This document shows, in pieces, positions 27,478-39,579 of a DNA stretch of 64,000 nucleotides; the stretch's first letter is position 1, and each line of letters begins with the position of its first letter. Source of the DNA: Sisyra terminalis (lineage: Eukaryota > Arthropoda > Insecta > Neuroptera > Sisyridae). The notes beneath the pieces were generated by a model that searched no databases, was not told the origin of the DNA, and saw only the letters and a list, made by a program, of their open reading frames with translations. The translations under genes and the position numbers were made by a program. The stretch lies in assembly GCA_958496175.1 (NCBI GenBank), contig OY292275.1, positions 21,987,001 through 22,051,000 on the forward strand, in the 5' to 3' direction.

Positions 27478-28838
27478 TTAGCTTATTGAAGAATAATCGT
27501 TAATACTATTCCTTGGCATACTTTGCAGTAATGGAAGATCTTCACGAACACTTTGTTTTGATCTTAATGAATATGATGATTCGTTATTGTCTTGTTCTTC
27601 ATTATTAGATTCTCTCCAAGGCATTGCAATTTTTTCTGTTCCTCGACTCCAACGTCGATACACAATACAATTAAATAAAGCTTGCAATGGATTTGTAACA
27701 GCCTAAAAATACATTACCTTTATCAAATGTTTCAATAAGAAAAAAAATAGTTTTACCATTATGTACCAAATCGCTATTATCACACGAATCGGTAACTGAA
27801 ACCATAGCGCCCATAAAAGAATTCCATTAATTAAATTTGGTGTCCAGCAAACAAAAAATGCGATATTAATAAGGGAAAATTTAGTCTTTATTGTTTGTAT
27901 TAAGTTACGCTCTTTGTTTGTTAATTGTCCCAAGCTGCGATGAACCACTTCAGTTAAATCATCCGAACTTAAGAAATATAAAATAGGATTTGTGATCATA
28001 ATGGCTGTAATAGGTAAGTAGGTGGCTAAGTAGTTTGGCAAAATTCGAGTTAAAGCAGTTTGTAATGATTGATATCCATGGCAACTAAAAACAACGAATT
28101 ATAAAAAGAAACTATTAATAATAATGTCCATTATATATTTACTTGGCATCAGGATAATATAAAAGAGAGAGACCAAATATGGTAAGAATGGCTGGAACTA
28201 TCCACGCAGCTAAATGATAGTAAAGAGGATACCCTTCACGTTCTTTCAGAACTAAACGCATATCGATGGCATAGCAAAGAGTCCAGATCCAAGTTGCCAT
28301 ATAGAAATATTGAGTCCAAGCCTAAAATATTCAATATTACTTATTACGTCCAGAAAACAGTTCACAAAACTTACTGAAGAAACGGCACAAAATACAACGC
28401 TGGAAGTATCATTTTTGGTTTTTGGGATTATAGTTTGAAAGTTGATCCAAAGACTAGCTCGTAGAAAGACTCCTGCATAAGTATCATATAAGAAACAATA
28501 TTCTTTCTTATGTTTATTTTTTACCTAATGATGCTAATAAATCTGCAACAGCTAGCCAAACAATTATTCTTCGTCCTCGTGTTGCAGTTTTTGATAACCA
28601 TCTCTGTGAATGTCTTCTTTCCTCTCGGGGTAAAATCTATAAATCAATATTTATCAATCAGATATTTTTTAAAATAAAAAATATTTACTTGATATATGGC
28701 TCCAAGTACACCAAATGCTGAAGAAGTCATGCAAACAGCATTGTAGGCATCCGAATTAAATTCCTCCATAATTTGCACTCCCATATCAGAATCGGCCGCA
28801 TGGTGACAACAAAAAGTTTGTATTGTAGGATCAGCCAT
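27478..28838 (-). CDS. GPR143: GPR143 / ocular albinism 1-type seven-pass receptor
   Basis: Six exons are deduced: 28689-28838, 28525-28636, 28375-28472, 28143-28321, 27757-28084 and 27478-27702. They total 1092 nt, 363 aa (human about 404), all phases agreeing. The start matches human GPR143 (MADPTIQTFCC versus MASPRLGTFCC). TM2 starts at RRIIVWLAVADLLASLG; the CYAIDMRLV block, then YYHLAAWIVPAILTIFG and YLPITAIMITNPILYF, follow in the expected order. CWTPNLINGILL and VTNPLQALFNCIVY give TM6 and TM7. The annotated start is the ATG at 28838, since the open frame upstream begins only at GTG. In mammals this receptor sits on melanosome/lysosome membranes and binds L-DOPA; an insect role in pigment granules is inference. 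The Ser/Asn-rich tail is about 55 residues. Confidence 0.93.
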
Positions 28839-31800
28839 AATTTTCACTTACAATTAGTCGATGAAGATGATGAAGATAATGTTTATTCCATTTTCTACAA
28901 CTGGTTTATCATAGTTATGAATTGACATGAACTAACTAATCTCAAATAAAGTGCTAATCTATTTTAAAAATCTACTGATAACATGCAACCATAGTAAATT
29001 TCTATTTATTATTATTTTACAAAAAAATATTGAGATTAAAAAATGTTAAATTTTAATTTAAAATGAGATTAATAGATCATTTCATTAAAAAATATCAAAC
29101 ACAATATGAGATTTAAAGGATAATAGGTATTAAGTTAATTACTTTGTTTGTTATATTTAATTATTTCGCAAATTAATATGGCGGTTATATTTAATGAATT
29201 TCTACTTACTTGAATAATACGAAGAAACCGGAATTTCTCTAATAAAAGCAGGCGTGCCTTCAAAAAAGGTTTTTTTAAATAAGGTTCGGTAGGTATGATA
29301 TCTTTTTCTTCAAATAGGTAAAGTGTCTACATATTTCCAGTGCTATTACTCCCCTTAAAATAACGCATACATAAAAGTGTATGCATAACACGTATTTGTA
29401 TGTATTGGGTGAGACTCATATTACCTTGAGTTACCTGAACATCAAATCCTATAGCCAACATATGAGTCTTCTACCTGAATAAACACAAAACTCGTTGTAT
29501 TTTTATATCCGGTAAAGGTGGAATTCCAGTTATTTAATTCTTTTTTCAAAGGATTTTATTGTTAAAAATCGCTAACGGCATGTTTTATTTTGTATAATAA
29601 TTATAAATATTACAATAACATTAAAATAATATGGTCCAACAAGTTGCATTTCCAACAATTAACCATTTTTATTAAACTTGAAAAGATATATAGGCCTTAT
29701 TGTTAAGTAAAATAAAGATTTAGAATACCAAAACAGACTCTAAAATTAGAATTGACTAATGAGGACATTCTGGCATCTGATTTTTTTTATTATAAAATTT
29801 TTGACTAGCCAAATGTTTCCCAATATGTTTAGATTACATCTACAAAATTTTATAAAAAAAAATTTTGTAATTGTCCCAAAGTTCAAATACCACACCACTT
29901 ATAAGTATCAAATCTTTTTACAATTCCAATGTCTTAATAGTTCGTTATCATCGTTATCATCAATCTGAATCATCCTTCATTTCATACACATAATTTAACA
30001 TAAGACTTCTTATGAAATATGGCCAAAGAAAAATTGGATCTTTTTCTAGATTCACTACTTGTGTTTCCCAACTTATTTATTTCATTAGTATTTTTTTTTT
30101 GAGATACGTATACAATGATATCTTGAGATACAAGTTCAATTCGCTCCGCAACCTTGCTCATATATCAAAGCCATTTTTCCCATTGAAATGCAATTAGTTC
30201 CCGTTCCAGTCTCCAAAATACAACCCCCGTTGTTTTTGAAAAAAAAATAAGTATTTACAAATGGCAAATATTATATAAAAACATAATAAAAGAGAATGTA
30301 AAGAAATAAACTGGTTTTATAAAGTGTATTTATATATATTTTGGTTACTTAAATGAAATGTACATACACCTAAACAATAGTATACATGATAAATTATGTA
30401 AATGCACAAAAAGCGCTAGAAAACTTATCAACGATGCCTCAACTGCTAGGTAAAGAAGCACACTGAAGAAATGCGCAGGGTAATTGCAATAAACAGTGCA
30501 ATAAACTAATGGGTTGAATGCTCAAATGTCGTTACGTATCTTAAATTTTGTTCGTATTTCGAAGCAAAACTTTGCCGCTCGTATCTCGAATATATCCTAT
30601 ATTAGGACACGCGTATCTCGAAATACCACTGTATCTTTATCGAATATGTTTACGTTACTATTAAAAAGTAAACAACACAAATTGCTAATTACTATACTTA
30701 TTTAAGATAATATTTTGTACAATTTTTTAACTCTTATTTCACTTATTAGTTTGCATTTCTTAATTTCAGATGATCGAAGAATAGTTGGTTTACTTTTAAT
30801 GATTAAAAGTATTGATCTTTGTGGGTTTAAAACCGCAATTTTTTTCATAGTAAAATTCGATCAAGAAATTTTATAAACTGTATTACTAAAACAAAATATC
30901 AAGTTTATAATCGTATTTTTAAACCACAAAATAATGGAATAAGATTTGTTATAATGAAGAATTTTACTTTTTAATGCATGCCACTGGCGAATTTAGTTCC
31001 TTGACCAAGCAGCATTGCGGGTTTAATCGCATGGATCAATGCTGAAGTTTAACCACAGCGATACTTTATAAACAGCTGCTTCATAAAAATTATTAACTTA
31101 AAAATGAGTTTTGTATCTTTTTGTAACTAATAGACAAGTAACTCACACAAGTAAAAAACAACTCGTAAATATTGAATATTCTGATTCATATTTAAATGAT
31201 TTTTAAATCTGCGTTACCGATTGGTATACATTGAAAACTATAGATACTCCTTGTTAAAAAACACATTTAAAATGTTCAAAAAACCCAGTAGAAGTCGTTA
31301 AAAGTTATTAAAGGCATTTTAAATCTAATGATTTCAAAATGCCTTCTTTTAACAAAGATTTCTATAGGTATCATAGAACAAAGCGACAAAACCATCTTAA
31401 TTACTTACCGTTCTTGATGGTTATTGAGAAAAAATCTAATTTGTATCAATAATCAACCATTACTTCACTTACAATAGAGTCCAGAGAAAAAAATAAATAA
31501 ATGCTCGTTTAATTGCTTGTTTGATACAACGTATGACGTTGAATTCTTTTCAGTGATTGATCGATCGGATTAGACATTGACCGACGTTGAACATTAACAG
31601 ATTAAACATTAACAATTAAATTTAATACAACGATCAGGAACGATGTTCATTGGTCAAGATTGCCTTACGAAATTCTACGTCCCCCGTTAAACCAAAAAAG
31701 TAATTTAACTGGCTTAGAATTGTTTTTTCTTCTCAGGGAAAGAAGCTAAATAAAAATAAAAAATCAAGAGAAACCAAAAATCAATTTATTGTTTGATTTG

Positions 31801-32807
31801 TTTAACTGTTTGTAAGTATAATTAAAATATAGCCTTCTTATACAAAAATACCTGATTTTCATTTTTGTACATTAAAGTAATTTTAATTAACTACATAGAT
31901 ACCTTAAAAATCAGGACGTTTTCTTGAGAAAAAAGAATGAATTTATAATTGAATTCAATTTTAATACGCACTATTTTTCTGTGAACCATAAACTTTATCT
32001 TAAAGTAATAGATAACAAATTATCATTTAAAATCAGTTAAAAATAAAATTGAAGTTATAAATTAGTACTTTTATTTTTTAATACATTTGAATAAAATTTA
32101 TTGCATACATAAATATTTCACAATTCTAATCACATCAATTTTTTTAATTTATAATGTACATTTGTAGGTAATAAATAGTCTAGATAGAGTACATAATCAG
32201 TAGAGAAATGTTAAAATATTGTAAGAAATTGTATAGTTAATATCAATATAATTTGTATATCATAGCAGCAATATTTAACAAAAATTAACCATTGTATATA
32301 GTAAAAGAATTTTCTTTAGAAAAATATTACAAAATTATAACATATCAGTTGAATTATATTCTATTAGCCATATAAATAGAACACGAACTTTACAGCCGAT
32401 TATTGAACGTTTTAAGTCACATAGAAATATTTTGAAAAGTTGTAAGTAGCAAAAAATATAAATTCATAATTTTATTTAAGTTATGTTTAGTTTAAAAATA
32501 TAGTTCCATTGTCAATATATTATATGAAAACGTAAAACTACAATTTTACACACAACGTGCATTATTTATTTTGCGAAAAATCTTTTTTTTTTTTTTGATT
32601 ATTACATTAATAATTATATCAAATTTTAGTGCATGTATTTCAAAACATTAAATGCATTGTATTTAACGAATTTTTAAGTCTGACAAAATGGCCCCATTAA
32701 AAAGAAAAAATGTATATAATTTGCTATCACGTTTCAGATTCATTATTAAATTCTGGAAAGGTTTCTGATTTAAGCTTTAAAAGTCATCCACTTTTCAAGA
32801 TTTATAT
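28839..32807. other. Intergenic sequence, repeats, no gene recognised
   Basis: This contains the GPR143 promoter side at about 28840-29300. A Tigger/pogo-like terminus is listed at 30530. One copy of a dispersed repeat lies at 31274-31345, matching 48003-48063. A somewhat GC-richer patch at 31540-31690 could be an untranslated exon or promoter, but no coding frame is seen. Confidence 0.45.
30530..30633. mobile_element. Tigger/pogo-like terminal fragment
   Basis: Four degenerate copies of CGTATCTCGAA occur at 30533, 30552, 30578 and 30610, and the last runs into GAAATACCACTG followed by TA. Read on the minus strand the end is CAGTGGTATTTCGAGATACG, a terminus typical of Tigger/pogo elements (CAGT..., TA duplication). 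The opposite terminus was not identified, so this is a partial copy. Confidence 0.4.
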
Positions 32808-32935
32808 TTATATATACATAAACAGTTGTGAAAATAAAATTGCGCCAACAATAACCCCATCGAATGCTAATTTATATCCAGCGCTTTTGTGTTCTGCTTG
32901 AACTTGATGTCCATGGGTTTCGTACATCGGTTGAC
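32808..32935 (-). CDS. Terminal coding exon of an unidentified membrane protein
   Basis: After a good acceptor (TTTATTAG, ending at 32936) an open frame of 41 codons runs to TAA at 32808-32810. It enters in the phase that needs one base from the upstream exon. The peptide starts QPMYETHGHQVQAEHKSAGY and ends in a hydrophobic stretch, FDGVIVGAILFSQLFMY, as in a tail-anchored or GPI-signal C-terminus. Codon use looks coding and no ATG fits a single-exon gene. The upstream exon must be on the minus strand to the right, perhaps far away; I did not find it and do not recognise the family. Confidence 0.5.
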
Positions 32936-34461
32936 CTAATAAACACAAATAAAATAGTATTAAAATTTTGAATTAAAGTTAGTTTTATTCTATTGAAAGT
33001 TGTGCAAGTTTTCTCAAAGAAAATAAATGTTATAATAGTTTATTAAGATAGGTTTATTACTGAAAAGATTTAATGTTACTCTAAATTAATAAAATTAGTA
33101 TGAAGAAAATAGTTTGGAAATTGTGATAATATAAAGCAAAATAAACACAAACGAACTCCTTTGGAAATTTTCAATTTATGATAGTCATTTTAAAATATTC
33201 AAGTAAATTTTTTACAACCAAAAACATTTTAGGATTACGTACTACAGAAAGATGTATTAGGTATTGTATTTTGGCTACGAATATTTTGTAAAAAAGAATA
33301 GATACTTCCAAGTTACACAATTTAAAATCTTATAGTAGAGTATATAATATACTTTATACTTTAAACTTTTTCCAACGCGCTAAGCTGAAAAATAGTGTCA
33401 ATTTTATTTGATATTTTAAGCATGACACGATATTCCTTATTTAAACCCATTTTCGTTGAATTTTTTTCAAGTTTTTCTCCCTCTCTTATTTTAAAAAGAT
33501 TATACTCCATATAATTGAAAGGAAGGGGGGTAACTTTTTAGACTGAAGAAATGTTTATGTATTGATTTAAATATAAGTTATTAGAAAACTTCGTTTTAAT
33601 TTTTCAGACCTTTCTAAAGATAGGTTCATCTTTATACTTAAACTCATATGCTAAAGTGCTCTGAATTTTTCACCATGTTATATAAGCTGTTTTTTCATTC
33701 TTTTAGTACATCATTTTAAAGCAATTTATTCCATATTTTACTTGCATAGTACCAATATTTTCCAAGTAAAATAGATTTTAAATAATCATGAAACAAGAAG
33801 TAATAATTCATAAATGTAAAAAACATATATATATTTATACGTTATATACAACTTGATTTTATATAACGATATATTACCTGTACCTATTAAATTAATTACT
33901 TAAGACTTAGATTTAAAAGATTTAACAACTTAAACTGGGAAAATAAAAACAAAAATCATATTTGTAAAATAAGTGTTAATTTGACTAAGTTATAATTGCA
34001 AGATAATTATCCAAACAGGATTATCACATGAGATTTAATTTCTTTTATGACCCATATAAAAAGGTTTTGCCCTATCTGACTCTTATTTTGACAATGAGCA
34101 ACGTCTTTCGCTATCAATATAATATAACAGATATAAAATTATTTACTTTATATAACACTGCATTAATAAGTTTATGTTGATGATACTTAAGTATTTGACG
34201 ATTTAATAACTATAATTTTTATTATTTGCATTAAAGTTTTATTAAATTTAGGCGTTAATTACTTATTTAAAAAAAACATAACTAAAATTAGTTTTTGGGG
34301 TTATTAATAATAATCAAATAAAGTAATTAACAAATACTTTGTTATCTAAAGTAATATTTTCCAAATACTAGGAGGCTTTGCCCTATACTTTTTCCCTCAC
34401 TAAGTAAAATTACTAAGTGTTAATCTTATTTCTAAAATTTCTTTTCAATTTTATTACTGAA
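32936..34461. other. Intergenic or intronic, nothing recognised
   Basis: Probably intron of the gene whose last exon is at 32808-32935. It is AT-rich and no coding exon could be supported by eye. Confidence 0.4.
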
Positions 34462-35417
34462 GTGAAAACTTCTTTAACATTGTTGTGGCTTGAAATTGTA
34501 TGAAATAGAAGCGGAAAGCGACAGTAAAAAGAGAAATATATAAATCTATAAGATTTAACATGAGAGAGAGAATGAGGTAGGAAACATTAATATTTCTTTT
34601 GGTTGTGCGTGTCTGTGTATTACGCTACTTGAGAATGGTCGTCCAATAACAACCGTGTTAAATTATTTATTGTAATTGTTAGCATAAACAATTCATTATT
34701 TTAATAAAAATAATTTCAAGTTTGCCGAAATGATTATTAAAAAAAAAGTAAAGAAAACAAGGGTATAAAGACGTCAAAAGGTTCAACAGAACGTGTTCGT
34801 GAATTTCGGGCACGCCGAAAAGCGTTATTAAATATGAAAAATAATAGTGCTAATACGTTTAATAATGATTCGACTGTACAAAATAGTGAAAATGATGCTA
34901 GTAAATACTTAAATATTTTCTAACCGCATATTTTGTCCTAAGTCACGAAATTTCATCAAAGTAAAAGCTAATTGAAAATTAATTCTGATATCACATAACA
35001 TTACAAACTATTGTTTAGGTACCACTCAAGTGGATGTACAGCCAGCGACTCCTTATTCACAATTTCGTCGAAATAAATTTGCTCATGAAGAATTACGAAA
35101 TTTTTTTTTTAATAATATGTTCGGTCATATGTGCTCCGTTTGTGAACGATTGAAGTTCCAACGAGATTTACCCCCCCCTCCCGCCCAAAACATGAAGATA
35201 TTTTAGGGGTAATAATTGAAAATTATAATTCAAGTGATAATATTTTACTGTGCTACACGAATTTCCAAGCAATCGAGAAATATGTAATTTCAATGATGTT
35301 CAAATACAAAAGTTTTAAATATGAAACGATACCTGCATCTTTACCACCACTAGAATTATTTCATACTTCAGTTTTCATAAACTCTCGTATCATTTATCGA
35401 AAATTCAAATTTTGATT
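34462..35417 (+). pseudogene. Helitron-like replicase/helicase N-terminal relic
   Basis: Starts with the dispersed repeat shared with 1992-2092 (34462-34562). From about 34770 an open frame reads GSTERVREFRARRKALL, the ER-x-R-E-x-R-x-R-R-K block common at the start of insect Helitron proteins. A plausible intron (34896-35018, GTAAAT...TTTAG) restores phase into YSQFRRNKFAHEELR and NMFGHMCSVCERLKFQRDL, the F-x-x-N-x-FGH-x-C-x-V-C-x-R-L module of Helitron proteins. At the C-run near 35170 the frame shifts, then continues to KYETIPASLPPLEL, another conserved block, and stops at about 35417. No Rep HUH motif or helicase is present. It is a 5' fragment, broken by at least the C-run frameshift. Confidence 0.75.
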
Positions 35418-35869
35418 CAGGATAAATTTATGTAAAAAAAAACGTAAAATAAACCATACAATTATTCTACTCATAAAATTTTACATTTGTCTCAATGTCT
35501 TGAAGTTCACCTTTTTTGAAGGTTTTACTTCTACCACGTGTGAACTGCACAAATGTGTTTTTTTTTATCTACGAATTGAATATCGTATATAGTATGTCTT
35601 AAATTCACTGTTTACCTACATATTGCTAACGACAAATGCTAAAACTAACGAAGCTTTTCTGTATAATTAATGTGAATGCTTTTAAGTCATTGTATGTACT
35701 TAAATCATTTTTTAAAATACATAATTAATACCTCAATTATAAGAAAATATAACTCAAACAAATAAAAGTTATAATTATTTACGCATTATCTATTCAAGTG
35801 CAACGTAAACTTATTCATAAAATATTCTACATGATAAATAATTTGGTACAACTAGCTTTTATGTAAGTC

Positions 35870-36060
35870 ACTATCTGACAACGTCTCATTCCCTATTTTG
35901 TTTTTAATTTAATTCGCGAATAAATCTGACATAACGAAAATTTAGCCACAAAAGAGAAATTGGACGACGCCAGAATTGAATTGACACCAAAATTGAGAGC
36001 AATTTCGTGAATTGCATTAAAACTACGTGTACCAATAAGTTTATGTCTTATATTATACCG
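35870..36060. repeat. Diverged second copy of the 21144 palindromic element
   Basis: TCTGACAACGTCTCATTCCC through TTTTTAATTTAATTCGCGAA and AACGAAAATTTAGCCA aligns with 21190-21265 of the intronic element at 21144-21385. The right arm is hardly recognisable, so the copy is old or truncated. Confidence 0.55.
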
Positions 36061-36817
36061 AGGAAAATGTTAATAAAAGCACAAAAGTGTATCAAGCTAA
36101 AGCTTCAACCAAATATTAAAAAAAATATAAGTATATTTCCTGTTCATTGCCATTTCTTTTATTGTTAAGGAAAAAAAGTAAAATAAAAAGTGTACAATGA
36201 AGCTTAATTTATTGATTACAAATTAATTATAACTTAAAAATAATTCAAACAAAAAATTAACTAAAATTACAAATAAAACAATCAGATCATTAAAAACGTA
36301 TATTAAAAAACCATGCTTGCTCAAGTTATTTGTGTTTCTACGTATAAAACTATTGATTTTGTGATTATATGTAAGAAATGGAATATTTTTTATGATAATT
36401 TTAGCGTGTCGTAACACTAGTGATTTTTCCTAGAAATTAAATTTAGATCTAAAGACAATGATAAAGTTATCTCCAATCTTGTGTTGTTATTCATTCACCA
36501 ACGTCCAGATATTTGTATGAACACTTAATTGGCATGGTTTTTTTACAAAAGCTAAAATCAAAACAAAAGCTTATATAAGTTTCCTAGGAATGTGGCTTGG
36601 GCTAAGGTTGCAATAGTTTTTGGTTCCAAAGACATTAATAAATTCAATTGTTTTGCTTGCGCTTGCGCTTTTTCTGAAACAAAAAAGAAAATTATTCAAA
36701 CATTTCCATTAGATAAGCAACGGAAATTCTGTGGTACTTGTGGTATATTTGTGTAATAACAGGAAAATAGCAGGATGCAATTTATGGTAAAAAATATGCT
36801 TCTTGATTGTAACCGAC
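36061..36817. other. 3' flank of the first GBP-like gene
   Basis: No independent gene. Reading on the minus strand, a candidate acceptor (TTTTGTTTCAG, ending near 36674) could start a 3' untranslated exon of the gene at 36818-37351, with a weak donor (GTACCA) near 36745. This is inferred only. Confidence 0.35.
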
Positions 36818-37351
36818 TTAAACAAATCGGGGTCTACAATTGCCGTTGCGATCACGTTGTTCGTTTGAAGCACATTCATTTTGTGGAACATTGATAACAT
36901 GAGTAGGATTCAATAAATCTGAGATTGTGATGTTTTTTTCCTGTGCCCTAATTTTAATAATTTCTTCTCTAGTTAGATTAGGTTTCATTGTTTGCGGCAA
37001 CAAGAGATCGTTAATTGGAAGGGATGTAGTCGAACTAATTTTTTTAATAATGGCACTTGTAAATGGCTCTTTATTTTGGCGCATAGTAGTTACAGTTGAT
37101 TTAGAGATAACAGTTGTAGATTCATGTGGATATTTCGAAATTAAACGATTAAATTGATCAAAATAAAGGGTGATAATGGTGCAATTATGCGAACAAAAGT
37201 TATCAGACACGAAAGTTTTTCTATTGATAAAAACCGAGCGATTCGGATAATATGAATGAACAATTTCACAACAAAAATAATGTTTATGAACAAAATTAGC
37301 ACCCACAATAATTTGAAATACTCCGAAAAGCACCAATACTTTTACGTTCAT
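36818..37351 (-). CDS. GBP/ENF-like cytokine precursor A (177 aa)
   Basis: Single-exon frame. Residues 1-18 (MNVKVLVLFGVFQIIVGA) are a convincing signal peptide. A Cys-Cys pair (27-28) and two further Cys follow within 35 residues. The middle is Ser/Thr-rich with NxS/T sites, probably a pro-region. The end, from C160, is CASNEQRDRNGNCRPRFV. This fits C-x2-[GN]-x2-[RY]-D-[RF]-x-G-x-C-R-x2-[FW], with Asn replacing the usual Gly at position 4. Two Cys eleven residues apart, a Gly two before the second Cys, a basic residue after it and an aromatic residue four after it match the growth-blocking peptide fold of insect cytokines. A TATAAA lies 48 bp upstream. It is the largest of five paralogues; the cytokine role is inferred from the motif and precursor layout. 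Confidence 0.7.
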   Translation of the reverse strand: MNVKVLVLFGVFQIIVGANFVHKHYFCCEIVHSYYPNRSVFINRKTFVSDNFCSHNCTIITLYFDQFNRLISKYPHESTTVISKSTVTTMRQNKEPFTSAIIKKISSTTSLPINDLLLPQTMKPNLTREEIIKIRAQEKNITISDLLNPTHVINVPQNECASNEQRDRNGNCRPRFV

Positions 37352-37398
37352 TTTTGAAAATTGATTACGTCTATTGTGGTTAAATACGTTTTATTAAA

Positions 37399-37404
37399 TT
37401 TATA
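37399..37404 (-). promoter_or_regulatory. TATA box, precursor A
   Basis: TATAAA on the minus strand, followed by TTTAATAAAACG, 48 nt upstream of the ATG. The distance fits a short 5' leader. Confidence 0.45.
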
Positions 37405-38021
37405 TTTTTTTCTCAAAAGCATTTTTTAAGCCAAGAACATGCGCAATCATTATAAATGGGAGGTTTGGGTGGTAGGGTAAATGATTAAAATTTATTTGAA
37501 AAAGAGGCTTGAGTAAAAAATAGAATAGAATTATTTGAAAACTTCAATGACTTATGAAATGTACTCTGGGTTACTTAAAAATAATGAAGGCACTAAATTC
37601 TATTTGTGAAATTTGTCTGTTGTTCACTTAAATTTCATTAGTTGAAATATTCATGTTCAGAATTAATTCACTAGTTAAATATTTGACTACAATTATTTTC
37701 AATCATTTAAGCAAATAGGCTTATTTTCATTAGTTAAATTTTGCAAAAGAAAAAGAAATAGATGGCTTTTTCTATTCAGAAGTACTTAATAAATATATAA
37801 TTTGGTCAATCTCGATTGTGTTGATTGTTATATTAATTGAAATCAACTTTATGATATGAATTTATTTCAATTTTTAATATTTTAAGCTAAGATGTAGTGA
37901 TAACACTACGTTTTTAACATTTTAGTTAATCGAATCATTCTGTATATTTTTCATTTTTATCTACGTTAATTAGGAAAACTGCAGGTCTGTTGAACTGAAA
38001 TTAATTCATTAATTGAATTAA
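37405..38021. other. Intergenic, nothing recognised
   Basis: AT-rich sequence between precursor A and the next MITE. No coding or repeat structure is supported. Confidence 0.5.
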
Positions 38022-38254
38022 TAAGAGGCCATTCATAAATTACGTCACAAAAAAAATACGATTTTTAATCTCCCACCCCTTTCGTATTTGTCGCATGTGG
38101 TCACATTTTTGGAACCCCATAATTAAAATAAAACAGCAGTTTTAAATTTTTCGTCACAAAGTTTTTGACCTCCCTGACCCTTGTCACACGATGTCACATT
38201 TCGTTGACTTCCCCCCTTCTTAAAAGTGTGACGTAATTTATGAATGACCCCTAA
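38022..38254. mobile_element. MITE with TAA duplication, CATTCATAAATTACGTCA ends
   Basis: The 227-bp element at 38025-38251 has terminal inverted repeats GAGGCCATTCATAAATTACG and, on the other strand, GGGGTCATTCATAAATTACG, each followed by TCACA. It is flanked by TAA at 38022-38024 and 38252-38254. A three-base TWA duplication suggests the PIF/Harbinger superfamily, though the ends are not diagnostic. Related ends occur at 27281 and more weakly at 26572. Confidence 0.75.
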
Positions 38255-38359
38255 CAAAGTATGATAATTTGAGAATAAGTTAGTGATGTAATAAAAATGG
38301 AAAGTTTGAAAACAAATTTCTACAAAAGGGTCTTTTCGGTGGATGAACATACTTCAGAA

Positions 38360-38551
38360 CAGTGTTTTTCAAACTTTTCATATCACGTCTTCCTAAATTA
38401 GAAAAAAAGTAATTCTAGGATCCCCTCCCTAAAAGTTTTAAATTTTAGTGACCAGCAGAACTTTATTTATGTACCATTAATTATTACTATAGAAATATTT
38501 TGCGGTTTCCTGACAGGAGTTCAATGGGCTCCCCCAATTTGAATAGAACTG
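38360..38551. mobile_element. Decayed hAT-type MITE
   Basis: Left end CAGTGTTTTTCAAACTTTTC and, reverse complemented, right end CAGTTCTATTCAAATTGGGG are related hAT-style termini 192 bp apart. The flanking 8-mers (CTTCAGAA, CTCTATAG) match at only four positions, so the duplication is eroded or one end is misplaced. Confidence 0.5.
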
Positions 38552-39184
38552 CTCTATAGAAAATTAAATGTAAATCCGGTAAATCCTATCGATGTAAATC
38601 TTTACCTATTTTTTCTCCTTAATCATACTTAGAAGGCAAATTAGAATAAACTACAGAAATATCATTAGAGTCGTAACTACAATAGCAAATCGAAAACGAG
38701 AGACTGAAATAAAAGAAAAACATAATATATATTTCATATCAAGTGCAAAATTTCTATGGTACCAACTTATAACTTTCTTTTTCTAATATCAATACATTTT
38801 GAAGTTCTACAGTTTTGTTATTTTATTATATTATATCTATAATATTTTCGAGACAAACTGATAAAAATACTTCTCTATTTCTTTAGTCACTTTTAAAAAA
38901 TGATTTTCTAAATATTTTTCTGGTAAATTACAATATCCTGCTTAAAAGATAATTATATTTGATGTTTTTAGTATTTTTTTTCCTATTTAACATTTAACCG
39001 ATTACTCTCAATCATACCCACTGCAGCACGCAATTAACTTTTGAAAATAATAAAATGGTATGGTTTTTTTTTGTTTTTTGATGTTTTGTCAAAAACATTT
39101 TGATGTTTTTATATGCTTAAAAACGATTGTTTTTTATAAACTAGTTTAGAGGAAAAAAATTTTTACCAACAAAAAAATAAGACC

Positions 39185-39579
39185 GTGCCAGGACGGATGG
39201 TCTACTCTTTTTGGTCTACAGAAATTTTGTCTACTGACTTTACGTCTACAGACATTTCGTCTACAACCATATTTTATTTACACTGACATTTCGTCTACTC
39301 AGACAGTTCACCCAATTTGTAATTACACCCACATTTGTTCAAGAATGGAAACGTGCATGATTTAGGGCTAAATAAATCTCACAGAACAACAAACACCGTA
39401 GAAAGATGGCATTCGCGATTCCAGATATCAGTCTGAGAATTGAGTAGACCAAATTTTTTAGTAGACGAAATGTCTGTAAACGAAAAGGTCCAGTAGACAA
39501 AATATTGATATCGGCGAAATATAGGAATAGACAAAACTATTCAGTAGACGAAGCGTCTATAGACAATGCGTCGGCGCAC
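39185..39579. mobile_element. Transposon with palindromically arranged GTCTAC repeats
   Basis: The left half carries six GTCTAC hexamers (39200-39300) mostly as TTTCGTCTACAGAC-like units. The right half carries four exact GTAGAC (the reverse complement; about 39443, 39462, 39491, 39543) plus ATAGAC variants. The outermost 20 bp, GTGCCAGGACGGATGGTCTA and reverse complement GTGCGCCGACGCATTGTCTA, match at 15 of 20 positions and act as terminal inverted repeats. The middle has no coding frame. Subterminal repeat arrays of this kind usually bind a transposase. The superfamily is unknown to me. Confidence 0.65.
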
